Source: Clostridium sp. CAG:451 (lineage in GTDB: Bacteria > Bacillota_I > Bacilli_A > RF39 > UBA660). From it: DNA of 14,134 nucleotides. The translations under genes were made by a program, and so were the position numbers. The DNA lies in NCBI GenBank assembly GCA_000438295.1, contig FR901057.1:1-14134 (forward strand), in the 5' to 3' direction. Below are positions 12,614-14,134 of this stretch, in pieces (within the stretch, counting starts at the first letter, position 1; each line of letters opens with the position of its first letter). The notes below the pieces were generated by a model that saw nothing but the letters and a program-made list of their open reading frames with translations, had not been told where the DNA came from and made no database searches.

Positions 12614-14134
12614 TTAAACAACAGTTACATGGTCTGTTCCACAATTAGAAAACATCCCAGTAGTTGATACCCCTGATTTTATTACCCATTTATTAGAAAC
12701 AGTAATTTGAGTTAATTTACTACATGATTGAAACATACACCTCATATCTGTTACTTTTGAAATATCAAAGCTTCTTAAATCTAAACTTGTTAATCTGCTA
12801 CATGATTTAAACATACCATACATATCTGTCACGTTTGATGTATCAAAGCCACTTAAATCCAAACTTGTTAATCTGCTACAACCATAAAACATCAAACTCA
12901 TATTCGTTACTTTTGAGGTATCAAACTTACTTACATCTAGACCTGTTAAACTGCTACACTCTCTAAACATATTACTCATATTTGTTACTTTTGATGTATT
13001 AAAATTACTTACATCTAGACTTGTTAAACTACTACAATCATAAAACATACTACTCATATTTGTTACGTTTGATGTATCAAAGCTACTTAAATCTAGATTT
13101 GTTAAACTTCTACAATCAGAAAACATACTATCCATATCTGTTACTTGTGATGTATCAAAGCTACTTACATTCAGACTTGTTAAACTTCTACAACCAGAAA
13201 ACATACTACTCATATTTGTTACTTTTGATGTATCAAAGCTACTTACATTCAGACTTGTTAAACTTCTACAACCAGAAAACATACTACTCATATTTGTTAC
13301 TTTTGATGTATCAAAGCTACTTAAATCTAGACTCGTTAAACCGCTGCAACGTTCAAACATAGCACTCATATCTGTTACTTTTGAGGTATCAAAGCTACTT
13401 AAATCTAGACTTGTTAAACTGCCAAATGAATATTCCATAGAAAACATATTACTCATATTTGTTACCTTTGATGTATCAAAACCACTTAAATCTAGACTTT
13501 TTAAATCGTCACAGAGAAAAAACATATTACTCATATTTGTTACCTTTGAGGTATCAAACTTACTTAAATCTAGACTTGTTAAACTGCTACACTCTCTAAA
13601 CATATTACTCATATTTGTTACTTTTGATGTATTAAAATTACTTACATCTAGACTTGTTAAACCTCCACAACGATCAAACATAGCACTCATATCTGTTACC
13701 TTTGATGTATCAAAGCTGCTTACATCTAGACTTGTTAAACTGCTACATCCAGCAAACATACCTTGCATATTTGTTACTTCTGATGTATCAAGGGCTGACA
13801 AATCTATTGATGCATCATTACTAAAATCATTTCCAGAAAAAAATTCAGTAAAATAACCCGTCATATTCTCATTTGCAATAATTCCATCTTTTCCACCTAT
13901 TGTTAACTTATAGGCATAATCAACGTTAGTTTCAGATAGAGGTGTAGCATATATCGTTTTTGATATATCTTCAACTTCATCATCATTTGAATATATTTTG
14001 GCATTAGTTGGTAATGGTTCCAACACCTCATCAGTTTTCTCTACATATGCCATTACTGAGCCATCTTGGGCTTCTGAGATATCCCAACTTTCTGTGGCTG
14101 TTTCTGGTACTATGTTATCTTTTTTTGTGATAAT
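12614..14134 (-). CDS. BspA-like leucine-rich repeat surface protein (DUF285), C-terminal part
   Basis: The frame is open to the right edge, so the start is outside the window; 506 residues are visible. The ATG at 14053 is an internal methionine: the upstream in-frame codons read VPETATESWDISEAQDGSV, the usual entry to DUF285 proteins, followed by YKLTIGGKDGIIANENMTG. Then come 14 tandem units of about 26 residues with the pattern MFxxCxxLTSLDLSxFDTSxVTNMxx, one cysteine each. A short end cap has no membrane helix, LPxTG or other anchor. Attachment, if any, must be N-terminal. Family members are extracellular adhesins or surface proteins of gut and oral bacteria and Mollicutes. Ligand unknown. 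A strong hairpin follows the stop. Confidence 0.93.
   Translation of the reverse strand: MITKKDNIVPETATESWDISEAQDGSVMAYVEKTDEVLEPLPTNAKIYSNDDEVEDISKTIYATPLSETNVDYAYKLTIGGKDGIIANENMTGYFTEFFSGNDFSNDASIDLSALDTSEVTNMQGMFAGCSSLTSLDVSSFDTSKVTDMSAMFDRCGGLTSLDVSNFNTSKVTNMSNMFRECSSLTSLDLSKFDTSKVTNMSNMFFLCDDLKSLDLSGFDTSKVTNMSNMFSMEYSFGSLTSLDLSSFDTSKVTDMSAMFERCSGLTSLDLSSFDTSKVTNMSSMFSGCRSLTSLNVSSFDTSKVTNMSSMFSGCRSLTSLNVSSFDTSQVTDMDSMFSDCRSLTNLDLSSFDTSNVTNMSSMFYDCSSLTSLDVSNFNTSKVTNMSNMFRECSSLTGLDVSKFDTSKVTNMSLMFYGCSRLTSLDLSGFDTSNVTDMYGMFKSCSRLTSLDLRSFDISKVTDMRCMFQSCSKLTQITVSNKWVIKSGVSTTGMFSNCGTDHVTVV
12656..13759 (-). repeat. Tandem 78-bp repeats encoding DUF285 leucine-rich units (14 units)
   Basis: Fourteen units of 78 bp, except one with +9 bp (the MFSMEYSFGSL unit) and the last with +3 bp. 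Units at about 13163-13240 and 13241-13318 are almost identical, a recent tandem duplication. A block of 86 bp at 12944-13029 recurs exactly at 13577-13662, eight units away. The array is in frame and can change length by recombination. Confidence 0.9.

Noticed and set aside
13021..13362. 113-codon plus-strand frame with repeated LLNFYNQKTYYSYLL
   Set aside because: It is the antisense shadow of the tandem repeats in the BspA-like gene.
12656..13759. 78-bp tandem array as a CRISPR or noncoding satellite
   Set aside because: Units are contiguous, in frame and code for the DUF285 consensus; there are no spacers.
14051..14053. ATG at 14053 as the start of the BspA-like protein
   Set aside because: The frame continues open to the window edge with family-typical sequence (ESWDISEAQDGSV) and there is no ribosome site before this ATG.

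Overview
The window is strongly AT-rich DNA from a spore-forming Firmicutes lineage. The best guess is a low-GC gut Bacilli, Erysipelotrichia or RF39-like organism. Three things point there: the gpr-spoIIP-yqxA-lepA block known from Bacillus, a YlbF-like gene directly before rsmD, and a BspA/DUF285 surface protein. Genes are intact under the standard bacterial code. Tryptophan is encoded by TGG, and none of the 12 stop codons seen is TGA (9 TAA, 3 TAG).

Layout, left to right. A two-helix membrane protein (minus strand) runs off the left edge. Next come a minus-strand pair, a SWIM-SNF2 helicase-like ATPase (323..3463) preceded by a divergent Ham1/RdgB-type nucleotide pyrophosphatase (3489..4118). 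The pair sits behind a promoter and a leader of about 225 nt with inverted repeats that I cannot assign to a known RNA family. Upstream lie a Bax-inhibitor-1 membrane protein, rsmD, and a short YlbF-like protein that overlaps rsmD. A single plus-strand gene, an alpha/beta hydrolase (6135..6896), converges on lepA with a 5-bp gap.

From 6902 to 12523 everything is on the minus strand, transcribed as gpr, spoIIP, a YqxA-like membrane protein, an AAA ATPase of the AAA_14/DUF4143 type, then lepA. Gpr (spore SASP protease) and SpoIIP (peptidoglycan hydrolase for engulfment) indicate sporulation capacity. The ATPase interrupts an otherwise conserved order. It has its own promoter, preceded by A-rich direct repeats at an exact 33-bp period. 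The right end (12614 to the edge) is a BspA-like leucine-rich repeat protein with 14 tandem units, whose N-terminus lies outside the window.

Several promoters lie only 10-17 nt from their start codon. This moves four gene starts downstream of the longest open frame: BI-1 to 5082, the YlbF-like gene to a TTG at 5925, the hydrolase to 6135, and gpr to 12523. No mobile element, CRISPR array, tRNA or rRNA was found. I do not see a clear undescribed multi-gene system. The best leads are the ATPase with its phased repeats and the unassigned leader RNA.
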